Assembly: GCA_052388025.1 (NCBI GenBank)
Contig: JBQTIP010000202.1
Span: 1-17,492 of the forward strand
Source: JBQTIP01 sp052388025
GTDB lineage: Bacteria > Actinomycetota > UBA4738 > HRBIN12
DNA: 17,492 bases
Direction: 5' to 3'
Within the stretch, counting starts at the first letter, position 1; every line of letters begins with the position of its first letter. Positions 7,919 through 15,442 of the stretch are shown piece by piece. The notes under the pieces were generated by a model, which saw only the letters and a list, made by a program, of their open reading frames with translations, was not told the origin of the DNA and made no database searches. A program made the translations under genes and the position numbers.

Positions 7919-8281
7919 ATGAACAAGAGCCGAGACGACATCAGGCGCCGCATCCACAGCCGGATCCGGAAGAAGGTCGCGGGCAGCGCAGCGCGCCCGC
8001 GCCTGGCCGTCTTCCGCAGTCAGACCCACATCTACGCCCAGGTCATCGACGACGACAGGGGCGCCACGTTGTGCACCGCCTCCAGCCTGGACCAGGAGCT
8101 GAAGGCGCGCTTCAAGCGTGGCAGCAACGTCGATGCGGCCAAGGCCGTGGGGCTGCTCATCGCGAGCCGCGCCAAGGAGAAGGGCGTCAGTGCCGTCGTG
8201 TTCGATCGCGGCGGTTTCCTCTACCACGGCCGCGTGAAGGCGTTGGCCGAGGCCGCCCGCGAGGGCGGGCTTTCGTTCTAG
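7919..8281 (+). CDS. rplR: 50S ribosomal protein L18
   Basis: The 120-residue product has the L18 pattern: a basic start (MNKSRDDIRRRIHSRIRKKV), then RPRLAVFRSQTHIYAQVIDD, the AAKAVGLLIASRAKEKG helix and the end VFDRGGFLYHGRVKALAEAA. L18 binds 5S rRNA together with L5. GAGGAAAC sits directly in front of the ATG. Length is normal. It follows a hairpin-containing gap and precedes rpsE by about a dozen bases. Confidence 0.97.
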   Translation: MNKSRDDIRRRIHSRIRKKVAGSAARPRLAVFRSQTHIYAQVIDDDRGATLCTASSLDQELKARFKRGSNVDAAKAVGLLIASRAKEKGVSAVVFDRGGFLYHGRVKALAEAAREGGLSF

Positions 8282-8294
8282 GCGCGGGTAAGTG

Positions 8295-8840
8295 ATGAGA
8301 AAGACGCACGAGAGGGTCGACATCGGTAGCCTGGAGCTGAAGGACCAGGTGGTCCAGATCAATCGCGTCACCAAGGTCGTCAAGGGGGGCAAGAACCTGT
8401 CCTTCTCGGCGATGGTGGTGGTCGGCGACGGTCGCGGCCACGTGGGGTACGGCATGGGCAAGGCGCGCGAGGTGTCCTCGGCGATCAAGAAGGGCATCGA
8501 GGCGGCGAAGAAGAACGTGTTCCGCGTCCCGGTCACCGAGAAGGGCTCGATTCCGCATCAGGTCGTCGGCTACTTCGGCTCCGGCAGCGTCCTGCTGAAG
8601 CCGGCCTCGGCAGGCACCGGCGTGATCGCGGGCGGCGCCGTGCGCGCCGTGATCGAGGCGGTCGGCATCCAGAACGTGCTGACCAAGAGCCTGGGCTCGG
8701 CCACGCCGCACAACGTGGTCAAGGCCACCGTCGACGCCCTGCTGCGGCTCAAGCAGCCGGAGCGGGTGGCGCGGCTGCGCGGCAAGACCGTGGCCGAGGT
8801 CACCGGCGTCGAGGAAGCCAAGCCGCAGGTCCAGGCCTAA
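8295..8840 (+). CDS. rpsE: 30S ribosomal protein S5
   Basis: The 181-residue protein contains the double-stranded RNA-binding core of S5 (KNLSFSAMVVVGDGRGHVGY, GKAREVSSAIKKGIEAAKKN) and the C-terminal domain with ASAGTGVIAGGAVRAVIEAV and GSATPHNVVKATVDALLRL. S5 helps set decoding accuracy and, with S3 and S4, forms the mRNA entry site. GTG at 8292 directly precedes ATG 8295 in frame; ATG is preferred although neither has a strong ribosome binding site. The C-terminal tail (EVTGVEEAKPQVQA) is a few residues longer than in E. coli. Confidence 0.96.
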   Translation: MRKTHERVDIGSLELKDQVVQINRVTKVVKGGKNLSFSAMVVVGDGRGHVGYGMGKAREVSSAIKKGIEAAKKNVFRVPVTEKGSIPHQVVGYFGSGSVLLKPASAGTGVIAGGAVRAVIEAVGIQNVLTKSLGSATPHNVVKATVDALLRLKQPERVARLRGKTVAEVTGVEEAKPQVQA

Positions 8841-8885
8841 CGGTTCGGGACCGCGGGAATCCACAGAGAAGAAGAGAGCGAAGCG

Positions 8886-9086
8886 ATGGCGGGCAAGGTC
8901 AAGAAGGCGTCCTCGACGATCAAGGTCAAGCAGATCGGAAGCCTGATCGGCTGCACCGACAAGCAGCGCGCTTCGGTGCGCGGGCTGGGGCTGCGACGGA
9001 TGCACCAGGTCGTCCAGCGGCTGGACACCCCCGAGAATCGCGGGATGGTGAAGGCCGTGCCGCACCTCGTGGCGATCGTCGACTAG
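8886..9086 (+). CDS. rpmD: 50S ribosomal protein L30
   Basis: The 66-residue product contains the L30 core: TIKVKQIGSLIGCTDKQRAS, VRGLGLRRMHQVVQRLDTPE and the end MVKAVPHLVAIVD. L30 is a small 50S protein absent from some lineages, so its presence is a weak phylogenetic marker. A purine-rich stretch (AGAGAAGAAGAGAG) in the 45-base gap after rpsE acts as ribosome binding region. Confidence 0.96.
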   Translation: MAGKVKKASSTIKVKQIGSLIGCTDKQRASVRGLGLRRMHQVVQRLDTPENRGMVKAVPHLVAIVD

Positions 9087-9107
9087 CGGGAGAAGAGAAG
9101 AACAGAC

Positions 9108-9557
9108 ATGGGCCTCCACGACCTGAAACCGGCGAAGGGCGCCACCAGCACGCGCAAGCGCGTCGGACGCGGCCAGGGCAGCGGCCTCGGCAAGACCGCC
9201 GGCCGCGGTGAGAAGGGGCAGAAGAGTCGCAGCGGCTTCTCCCAGAAGCTCGGCTTCGAGGGCGGCCAGATGCCGCTCCACCGCCGCGTGCCCAAGCGCG
9301 GCTTCACCAATGCGCGTTTCCGCAAGGAGTACGCGGTGGTCAACCTCGACAAGCTCGACGCCTTCGAGCCGGGGACGATCGTCACCCCCGAGGTGCTGCT
9401 CCGCCGCCGGGTGGTCAGCAAGCTGATGGACGGGATCAAGATCCTGGCCAAGGGGAAGCTGACCAAGGCCCTCACCGTCCGCGCCCACAAGTTCAGCGGC
9501 AAGGCCCAGGAGGCCATCCAGGGGGCCGGGGGCAAGGCCGAGGTGATCGAGGCCTAG
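9108..9557 (+). CDS. rplO: 50S ribosomal protein L15
   Basis: The 149-residue product starts MGLHDLKPAKGATSTRKRVG and has the Gly/Arg-rich region RGQGSGLGKTAGRGEKGQKS followed by FEGGQMPLHRRVPKRGFTN, typical of L15. The C-terminal half includes GIKILAKGKLTKALTVRAHK and ends GAGGKAEVIEA. L15 is a late 50S assembly protein. GAGAAGAGAAGAA precedes the ATG. Its stop is two bases before secY, the standard pairing. Confidence 0.97.
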   Translation: MGLHDLKPAKGATSTRKRVGRGQGSGLGKTAGRGEKGQKSRSGFSQKLGFEGGQMPLHRRVPKRGFTNARFRKEYAVVNLDKLDAFEPGTIVTPEVLLRRRVVSKLMDGIKILAKGKLTKALTVRAHKFSGKAQEAIQGAGGKAEVIEA

Positions 9558-9559
9558 GC

Positions 9560-10963
9560 ATGCTGCAGAGCCTGAGGAACATCTGGGACGTGCCGGACCT
9601 GCGCAAGCGGGTGCTGTTCACGCTCGCCATCCTGGCCATCTACCGCATGGGCAGCCACGTCCCGACGCCGGGGATCAACGCCGCCGCACTGGTCGACTTC
9701 TTCGAACAGAACCGATCCAACTGGTTCGGTCTGGTCGACATGTTCTCCGGCGGCAACCTGGCCAACGTGACGATCTTCGCGCTCGGGATCATGCCGTACA
9801 TCTCGGCGTCGATCATCCTGCAGTTGCTGACCGTGGTGTGGCCCACGCTCGAGAAGCTCTCCAAGGAGGGCGAACTCGGCCGTCGCAAGATCACGCAGTA
9901 CACCCGCTACGGCACGATCGTGTTGTCGATCGTCCAGTCGCTGGGAATCGCCTTCTACCTCGAGCGGCTGACCATCTCGGGCGACTTCCGGATCGTCGAG
10001 GAACCGGGCTGGGCCTTCAAGCTGATGACCGTGCTGACGCTGACCACCGGCACCGCCTTCATCATGTGGCTGGGCGAGCAGATCACCGATCGCGGCATCG
10101 GCAACGGGATGAGCCTGATCATCTTCGCGGGCATCATCGTCGGCTTCCCGTCTGGCATGCTCGACAGCGTGCGCCGGGTCGCCACCGGCGAGCTGGGGCT
10201 GATCACCGCGGTGTTCCTGGTGGTGATGATGGTGGCGGTGATCGCCGTCATCGTCTTCGTCGAGCGGGGCCAGCGGCGGATCACCGTCCAGTACGCCAAG
10301 CGCGTGGTCGGGCGGCGCGTGTACGGGGGGCAGTCGACCCATCTGCCGCTGAAGGTCAACACCAGCGGCGTGATCCCGGTCATCTTCGCCTCCTCGATCA
10401 TCGCCTTCCCGCAGACGATCGCGTCGTTCTTCCAGGCCGACAACCCGTGGATGCAGGCGGTCGCCGACCAGTTGCGCTGGGGCATGCCGTTGTACAACCT
10501 GCTCTACGTCGCATTCATCGTGTTCTTCTGCTACTTCTACACCGCGATCGTCTTCAACCCCGACGACGTGGCGGAGAACATGCGCAAGTACGGCGGCTTC
10601 GTGCCCGGCATCCGGCCGGGCAAGAAGACCGCCGAGTACCTGGACCACATCCTCGGTCGCATCACGTTCGGGGGGGCGCTGTACCTGGCCGCGATCGCGC
10701 TGTTGCCGGAGTTCCTGATCACCGGCTTCAAGGTCGCGCCGTTGCCCGTGATCGGGCCTGGCCTCGACTTGTTCCTGAGCGAGAACGGCCTCGGCTGGAT
10801 CACGGAGGGCCTGGGGCTCAACTTCTACTTCGGGGGCACCTCGCTGCTGATCGTGGTCGGCGTGGCGATGGACACCGTGTCCCAGGTCGAGGCGCAGCTC
10901 GTGATGCGCCACTACGACGGCTTCACCGGCCGTGGCGGGCGGAGGGTGCGTGGCCGACGCTGA
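9560..10963 (+). CDS. secY: Preprotein translocase subunit SecY
   Basis: The 467-residue protein is the channel-forming subunit of the Sec translocon in the inner membrane. It starts MLQSLRNIWDVPDLRKRVLF and shows about ten hydrophobic segments. Conserved stretches include ALGIMPYISASIILQLLTVV (TM2 region), ERGQRRITVQYAKRVVGRR (the cytoplasmic loop before TM6), FNPDDVAENMRKYGGFVPGI (the TM8-TM9 loop) and a C-terminal tail QLVMRHYDGFTG ending GRR. It is somewhat longer than E. coli SecY (443). Only a weak ribosome binding site is visible, consistent with coupling to rplO. Its 3' end overlaps the likely adk start. Confidence 0.98.
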   Translation: MLQSLRNIWDVPDLRKRVLFTLAILAIYRMGSHVPTPGINAAALVDFFEQNRSNWFGLVDMFSGGNLANVTIFALGIMPYISASIILQLLTVVWPTLEKLSKEGELGRRKITQYTRYGTIVLSIVQSLGIAFYLERLTISGDFRIVEEPGWAFKLMTVLTLTTGTAFIMWLGEQITDRGIGNGMSLIIFAGIIVGFPSGMLDSVRRVATGELGLITAVFLVVMMVAVIAVIVFVERGQRRITVQYAKRVVGRRVYGGQSTHLPLKVNTSGVIPVIFASSIIAFPQTIASFFQADNPWMQAVADQLRWGMPLYNLLYVAFIVFFCYFYTAIVFNPDDVAENMRKYGGFVPGIRPGKKTAEYLDHILGRITFGGALYLAAIALLPEFLITGFKVAPLPVIGPGLDLFLSENGLGWITEGLGLNFYFGGTSLLIVVGVAMDTVSQVEAQLVMRHYDGFTGRGGRRVRGRR

Positions 10964-11636
10964 CCCGATGGCCGCGGCCAGCACGGCCCGGGTCATCTTC
11001 CTCGGGCCTCCGGGCGCCGGGAAGGGGACCCAGGCAGGCCTCGTCGCGCGTCATTTCGGGGTGCCGAAGATCTCGACCGGGGACATGTTGCGCGACGCGA
11101 TCGCCCAGAGGACGCCGCTCGGGCTCCAGGCCGGGCCGTTGATGGAGCAGGGCCGGTTGGTGCCGGACTCGCTCCTGATCGGGATCATCGAGGAGCGCCT
11201 GGCGCAGCCCGATTGTGGCGCCGGCTACGTGCTGGACGGCTTTCCACGAACGCTGGCGCAGGCCCGCGGCTTCGAGACGATGGCCGTCTCCGGCCTCAGC
11301 GGGGGGCTGCTGGTACTGAACGTCGAGGTGCCGCGTGACGAGCTGCTGCGGCGGCTGTCCGGTCGTCGCTGGTGCCCCGAGTGCCAGGCCACCTATCACG
11401 TCCACAACGACCCGCCGAAGCAGAACGGGATCTGCGACCGTTGCGGCGCTGCCCTGATCCAGCGCGAGGACGACAAGGAGACCGCGGTCGAGCGGCGGTT
11501 GAAGGAGTACGACGAGCGCACCGCGCCGCTGATCGGCTACTACCGTGAGCGCTCGGCCTTCCACACGGTCGACGGCCACCGCGCCGTGGACACCGTGTTC
11601 TCCCAGCTCCGGGGCATCGTGGAGGGCGCCCGATGA
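10950..11636 (+). CDS. adk: Adenylate kinase, zinc-finger LID type
   Basis: Adk converts AMP and ATP into two ADP in the cytosol. The P-loop GPPGAGKGTQ is at about residues 19-28, and STGDMLRDAI and GYVLDGFPRTLAQA follow. The LID domain has CPEC (Cys142, Cys145) and CDRC (Cys162, Cys165), the four-cysteine zinc-binding form known from Bacillus-type enzymes. The start is uncertain: GTG 10950 has GGAGGG at 10941-10946 and overlaps secY by 14 bases (228 residues), while ATG 10968 is after the secY stop without a ribosome binding site (222 residues). The end is firm, with an ATGA overlap with map. Confidence 0.95.
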   Translation: MADADPMAAASTARVIFLGPPGAGKGTQAGLVARHFGVPKISTGDMLRDAIAQRTPLGLQAGPLMEQGRLVPDSLLIGIIEERLAQPDCGAGYVLDGFPRTLAQARGFETMAVSGLSGGLLVLNVEVPRDELLRRLSGRRWCPECQATYHVHNDPPKQNGICDRCGAALIQREDDKETAVERRLKEYDERTAPLIGYYRERSAFHTVDGHRAVDTVFSQLRGIVEGAR

Positions 11637-12421
11637 GCGTCCAGAAGTCGTTCGCGGAGCTGGAGAAGATGCACCGCGCGTGCAGCATCGTGGTGGAGAC
11701 GCTGGCGGTCCTGGCGGAGGCGATCAAGCCCGGGATCCGGACCCGTGAGCTCGACCGCATCGCCCGCGAGCGGATCGAGAAGGAGGGCTCCAGGCCCGCC
11801 TTCCTCGGCTACAAGGTGCGCGGCCTGGTCTACCCCGCCACGCTGTGCGTCGCGATCAACGACGAGGTGGTCCACGGCATCCCCGGCGAGAAGCGGTTGG
11901 AGGAAGGCGACATCATCGGGCTCGACCTCGGCTGCATCGTCGACGGCTTCTACGGCGACTCGGCCCGCACCGTCGCGGTCGGTCGGGTCAGCCCTGAGGC
12001 CCAGAAGCTGATGCAGGTCACCGAGGAGTCGCTGCGCCGCGCGATCGCGCAGTGCAAGCCCGGCAGCCGTCTCGGCGATGTCGGCCACGCGGTCCAGAGT
12101 CACGCCGAGGCCCACGGCTTCAGCGTGGTGCGCGAGTTCACGGGCCACGGCATCGGCACCCGCCTGCACGAGGAGCCGCAGGTGCCGAACTACGGCAAGC
12201 CTGGCCGTGGCGGGCGACTCAACCCCGGCCTGTGCCTGGCGATCGAGCCGATGGTCAACGCCGGCGGCCCCGAAGTCGAGATGAAGGACGACGGCTGGAC
12301 TGCGGTGACCGCCGACGGCAGCCTGTCGGCCCATTTCGAGCTGTCGGTGGCGGTGATGCCCGAGGGCCCGTGGGTGCTCTCGGAGCCGTATCCCTATGGC
12401 GCGCGCCGGGCGGCCTCGTGA
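11633..12421 (+). CDS. map: Methionine aminopeptidase, type I
   Basis: The 262-residue enzyme removes the N-terminal methionine from new proteins. The five metal ligands can be placed: Asp98 (GLDLG), Asp109 (FYGDSA), His172 (GHGIG), Glu205 (AIEPM) and Glu236 (FELSV); substrate-contacting histidines are His81 (VVHGIP) and His179 (LHEEP). All are one residue on from their E. coli positions. No N-terminal zinc-finger extension is present. It starts with ATGA overlapping the adk stop. The residue after Glu236 is Leu instead of the common His. A copy of the dispersed repeat begins within a dozen bases of its stop. Confidence 0.96.
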   Translation: MSVQKSFAELEKMHRACSIVVETLAVLAEAIKPGIRTRELDRIARERIEKEGSRPAFLGYKVRGLVYPATLCVAINDEVVHGIPGEKRLEEGDIIGLDLGCIVDGFYGDSARTVAVGRVSPEAQKLMQVTEESLRRAIAQCKPGSRLGDVGHAVQSHAEAHGFSVVREFTGHGIGTRLHEEPQVPNYGKPGRGGRLNPGLCLAIEPMVNAGGPEVEMKDDGWTAVTADGSLSAHFELSVAVMPEGPWVLSEPYPYGARRAAS

Positions 12422-12432
12422 GGTGTCCGCCT

Positions 12433-12514
12433 GGAGGTTTGGAGGCGGAGGAGGTCCGTTCGCGACGGAGCCTCCATGGGACCGGCGGCGGGTTCACCCC
12501 GGCGCCGGAACCCG
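12433..12514 (-). repeat. Dispersed ~84-base hairpin repeat, copy A (map-infA gap)
   Basis: Read on the minus strand, these 82 bases align without gaps to 17323-17404, with about 75 identities by hand, and to 14292-14373 at lower identity. Hairpin 1 is CCGGCGGCGGG (12482-12492) with CCCGGCGCCGG (12498-12508), one mismatch. Hairpin 2 lies around the TCGCG loop near 12451-12475. A further perfect stem, TCCGCCT/AGGCGGA (12426-12432, 12443-12449), is specific to this copy. It fills nearly the whole 107-base map-infA gap. It resembles non-autonomous intergenic repeats of the REP/MITE kind, but no known family name can be assigned. Confidence 0.85.
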
Positions 12515-12528
12515 ATGGTCCGACAAAA

Positions 12529-12717
12529 GTGAACGCGACGGTGGAAGAGGCACTGCCCAACGCGCTCTATCGCGTGCGGTTGGACGAGGGAAAGCGCGAG
12601 GCCTTGTCGGCCCACGCGGCCTCGGCCAGCTTGCTGCGGCTGCTGCCGGGTGACCCGGTGGTGGTGGAGATCAGTGCCTACGACGCCACGCGCGGGCGCA
12701 TCGTGCGCCGCCGCTGA
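12529..12717 (+). CDS. infA: Translation initiation factor IF-1 (short, divergent)
   Basis: The last 62 codons of an open frame match the IF-1 S1/OB fold: ATVEEALPNALYRVRLDEG, then LLRLLPGDPVVVEISAYDAT and RGRIVRRR. IF-1 binds the 30S A site during initiation. Position between map and rpmJ is canonical. GTG 12529 gives 62 residues, about ten short of the usual 72, and lacks the M-A-K-E-D-x-I-E start; no clear ribosome binding site precedes it. GTG 12418, overlapping the map stop as GTGA, would give 99 residues with 37 encoded by repeat copy A. The loop AHISGKMR of typical IF-1 is replaced by LSAHAASAS, losing basic residues. Confidence 0.8.
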   Translation: MNATVEEALPNALYRVRLDEGKREALSAHAASASLLRLLPGDPVVVEISAYDATRGRIVRRR

Positions 12718-12730
12718 AGAGGTAAAGAAC

Positions 12731-12844
12731 GTGAAGGTGAGGTCGTCGGTCAAGAAGATCTGCGTGAAGTGCAAGGTGGTGCGCCGCCAGGGGGTGGTCC
12801 GCATCATCTGCGCCAACCAGAAGCACAAGCAGAGGCAGGGGTAA
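12731..12844 (+). CDS. rpmJ: 50S ribosomal protein L36, zinc-binding type
   Basis: This 37-residue protein reads VKVRSSVKKICVKCKVVRR and on to VRIICANQKHKQRQG. The zinc ligands Cys11, Cys14, Cys27 and His32 are all present, as in the standard C+ form of L36. It is the smallest 50S protein and stabilises 23S rRNA near the L7/L12 stalk base. The start is GTG at 12731 with AGAGGTAAAG in front, overlapping the infA stop. It was too short for many ORF callers but its sequence is unambiguous. Confidence 0.96.
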   Translation: MKVRSSVKKICVKCKVVRRQGVVRIICANQKHKQRQG

Positions 12845-12850
12845 CGTAGA

Positions 12851-13225
12851 ATGGCTCGCATCGCAGGCGTGGACCTCCCGCGACAGAAGCGGGTGGAAGT
12901 CGCCTTGACGTACATCTACGGCATCGGCGTGACCCGCAGCAACAAGATCCTGGGTCAGGCCGGCATCGACCCGGCCGTGCGGGTCAAGGACCTGTCCGAA
13001 GAGGAGGTCAGCCGGATCGCCCGTATCCTCGATGCCGAGGGCGCGGTCGAGGGCGACCTCCGCAAGGACGTTTCGCTGCACATCAAGAGGCTGATGGAAA
13101 TCGGCTCGTACCGCGGGATGCGCCACCGGCGCAACCTGCCCGTGCGTGGGCAGCGCACCCATACCAACGCCCGCACCCGCAAGGGGCCGCGTCGGTCGAT
13201 GACGCGCCCCGCGAAGAAGGCGTAG
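12851..13225 (+). CDS. rpsM: 30S ribosomal protein S13
   Basis: The 124-residue product starts MARIAGVDLPRQKRVEVALT and contains YIYGIGVTRSNKILGQAGID, the helix-hairpin-helix region, and the C-terminal signature RGMRHRRNLPVRGQRTHTNA followed by a basic tail that contacts P-site tRNA. S13 forms inter-subunit bridges with L5. AGGGG at the end of rpmJ provides the ribosome binding site. Gene order L36, S13, S11, S4, alpha is the canonical alpha operon. Confidence 0.97.
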   Translation: MARIAGVDLPRQKRVEVALTYIYGIGVTRSNKILGQAGIDPAVRVKDLSEEEVSRIARILDAEGAVEGDLRKDVSLHIKRLMEIGSYRGMRHRRNLPVRGQRTHTNARTRKGPRRSMTRPAKKA

Positions 13226-13232
13226 GAGAGGC

Positions 13233-13637
13233 ATGACGACGACCAACACCAAGGCCCCGGCCAAGAAGGGTAAGCGCGAGAAGAAGCACGTCGCGCACGG
13301 CATCGCCTACGTTCACGCCTCCTTCAACAACACCTTGATCACCATCACCGACCTCGAGGGCAACGTGGTCTCGTGGTCCAGCTCCGGCTCGCTGGGCTTC
13401 AAGGGCTCGCGCAAGGGCACGCCCTTCGCCGCCCAGCAGGCCGCCACGGCGGCCGCCACCGCGGCCAAGGACGGCGCTGGTCTGCGCGCCGTCGACGTGC
13501 GCGTGAAGGGCCCGGGCAGCGGCCGCGAGTCGGCGGTGCGGGCGATCCAGGCGGTCGGGGTCGAGATCAGGTCGATCCGCGACGTCACCCCGATTCCGCA
13601 CAACGGTTGCCGGCCGCCCAAGCGGCGCCGGGTCTAG
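13233..13637 (+). CDS. rpsK: 30S ribosomal protein S11
   Basis: The 134-residue protein has a Lys-rich N-terminus followed by HGIAYVHASFNNTLITITDL, SWSSSGSLGFKGSRKGTPFA, VKGPGSGRESAVRAIQAVG and the end TPIPHNGCRPPKRRRV, all S11 hallmarks. It lines the 30S platform near the mRNA exit. TAGGAGAGG at the rpsM stop is a strong ribosome binding site. The N-terminus (TTTNTKAPAKKGKREKK) is a little longer than the E. coli one but within family variation. Confidence 0.97.
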   Translation: MTTTNTKAPAKKGKREKKHVAHGIAYVHASFNNTLITITDLEGNVVSWSSSGSLGFKGSRKGTPFAAQQAATAAATAAKDGAGLRAVDVRVKGPGSGRESAVRAIQAVGVEIRSIRDVTPIPHNGCRPPKRRRV

Positions 13638-13650
13638 AGGAGAACAGGAA

Positions 13651-14286
13651 GTGGCCAGGTACATCGGATCCGTCTGCCGGCTCTGCCGCCGGGAGGGCAT
13701 GAAGCTCTTCCTGAAGGGCGACCGCTGCTTCACGGACAAGTGCGCGATCGAGAAGCGCAACTACGCGCCAGGCCAGCACGGCAAGGGCGCGCGCACCAAG
13801 CAGAAGCTGCAGGGCTACGGCTTGCAGTTGCGCGAGAAGCAGAAGGTCAAGCGCCTGTACGGAATGCTGGAGGGCCAGTTCGGCCTGTTCTTCCAGCGCG
13901 CCACCCAGGAGAAAGGCGTGTCCGGCGAGCTGCTGCTGGCCAAGCTGGAGCGGCGGCTCGACAATGTCGCCTACCGGCTCGGCTTCGGTTCCTCGCGCTC
14001 GCAGGCGCGGCAACTGGTGCGCCACGGCCACGTCCGCGTCAACGATCGTCGCGTCGACGTGCCGTCGTTCCAGGTGCGGCCGGGCGACATCGTGTCGCTG
14101 GCCGCGGCCGCCGCCAAGAACGCCCAGGTGCAGGCCGCGCTGGAGTCGGTCAAGGGCCGCGGCGTGCCCAAGTGGCTGGAACTCGACGCGGCGGCCTGCA
14201 AGGGCAAGGTGAGCGCGCTCCCCGCCCGGGACGACATCAACTTCCCGATTCAGGAGCAGCTCATCGTCGAGCTGTACTCCAAGTAG
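13651..14286 (+). CDS. rpsD: 30S ribosomal protein S4, cysteine-containing metal-binding type
   Basis: The 211-residue protein begins MARYIGSVCRLCRREGMKL and has Cys9, Cys12, Cys26 and Cys31, the same positions as the metal-binding S4 of Thermus. The S4 RNA-binding domain follows (RLDNVAYRLGFGSSRSQARQ, LVRHGHVRVNDRRVDVPSF), and the end NFPIQEQLIVELYSK is standard. S4 nucleates 30S assembly and in E. coli represses the alpha operon. The start is GTG with AGGAA immediately before and AGAGGAG further up. Repeat copy B begins a few bases after its stop. Confidence 0.97.
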   Translation: MARYIGSVCRLCRREGMKLFLKGDRCFTDKCAIEKRNYAPGQHGKGARTKQKLQGYGLQLREKQKVKRLYGMLEGQFGLFFQRATQEKGVSGELLLAKLERRLDNVAYRLGFGSSRSQARQLVRHGHVRVNDRRVDVPSFQVRPGDIVSLAAAAAKNAQVQAALESVKGRGVPKWLELDAAACKGKVSALPARDDINFPIQEQLIVELYSK

Positions 14287-14291
14287 TCGAC

Positions 14292-14379
14292 CTGGTTCCG
14301 GTGCCGGGCGGAGCCCGTCACCGGTCCCATCGGGGCTCCGTCGCGTACGGAGTCCTTCCGCCCCCAAACCCCCGACGGG
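14292..14379 (+). repeat. Dispersed ~84-base hairpin repeat, copy B (rpsD-rpoA gap)
   Basis: These 88 bases align without gaps to 17323-17410, with about 14 differences by hand. Hairpin 1 is CCGGTGCCGGGC (14298-14309) with GCCCGTCACCGG (14313-14324), one mismatch, loop GGA. Hairpin 2 is GGGGCTCCGT (14332-14341) with ACGGAGTCCT (14347-14356), ten pairs including two wobbles. The unit starts about five bases after the rpsD stop and ends 42 bases before rpoA, leaving only the native ribosome binding region downstream. There is no T run, so it is not a clear terminator, and being inside the operon its hairpins should form in the mRNA. Confidence 0.85.
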
Positions 14380-14421
14380 TCGCATCGCAGTACGAGTAGA
14401 GCGAGAGAGGACAGTCAGAAC

Positions 14422-15399
<978 letters not shown>

Positions 15400-15442
15400 C
15401 GGCCGCGCTCGGGAAAGCCCAGGGGAAGAGAAGAAAGTCGCC

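Noticed and set aside
9554..10996. A 480-codon minus-strand frame opposite secY
   Set aside because: It is antisense to SecY and rich in His, Asp and Arg, the usual complement of a GC-rich membrane protein gene; no recognisable domain.
12515..12532. ATG 12515 as the infA start
   Set aside because: It is out of frame with IF-1 and reaches a stop after five codons.
14298..14356. Repeat hairpins as an intrinsic terminator between rpsD and rpoA
   Set aside because: No T run follows either stem, and rpoA and rplQ downstream have no obvious promoter of their own, so full termination here is unlikely.
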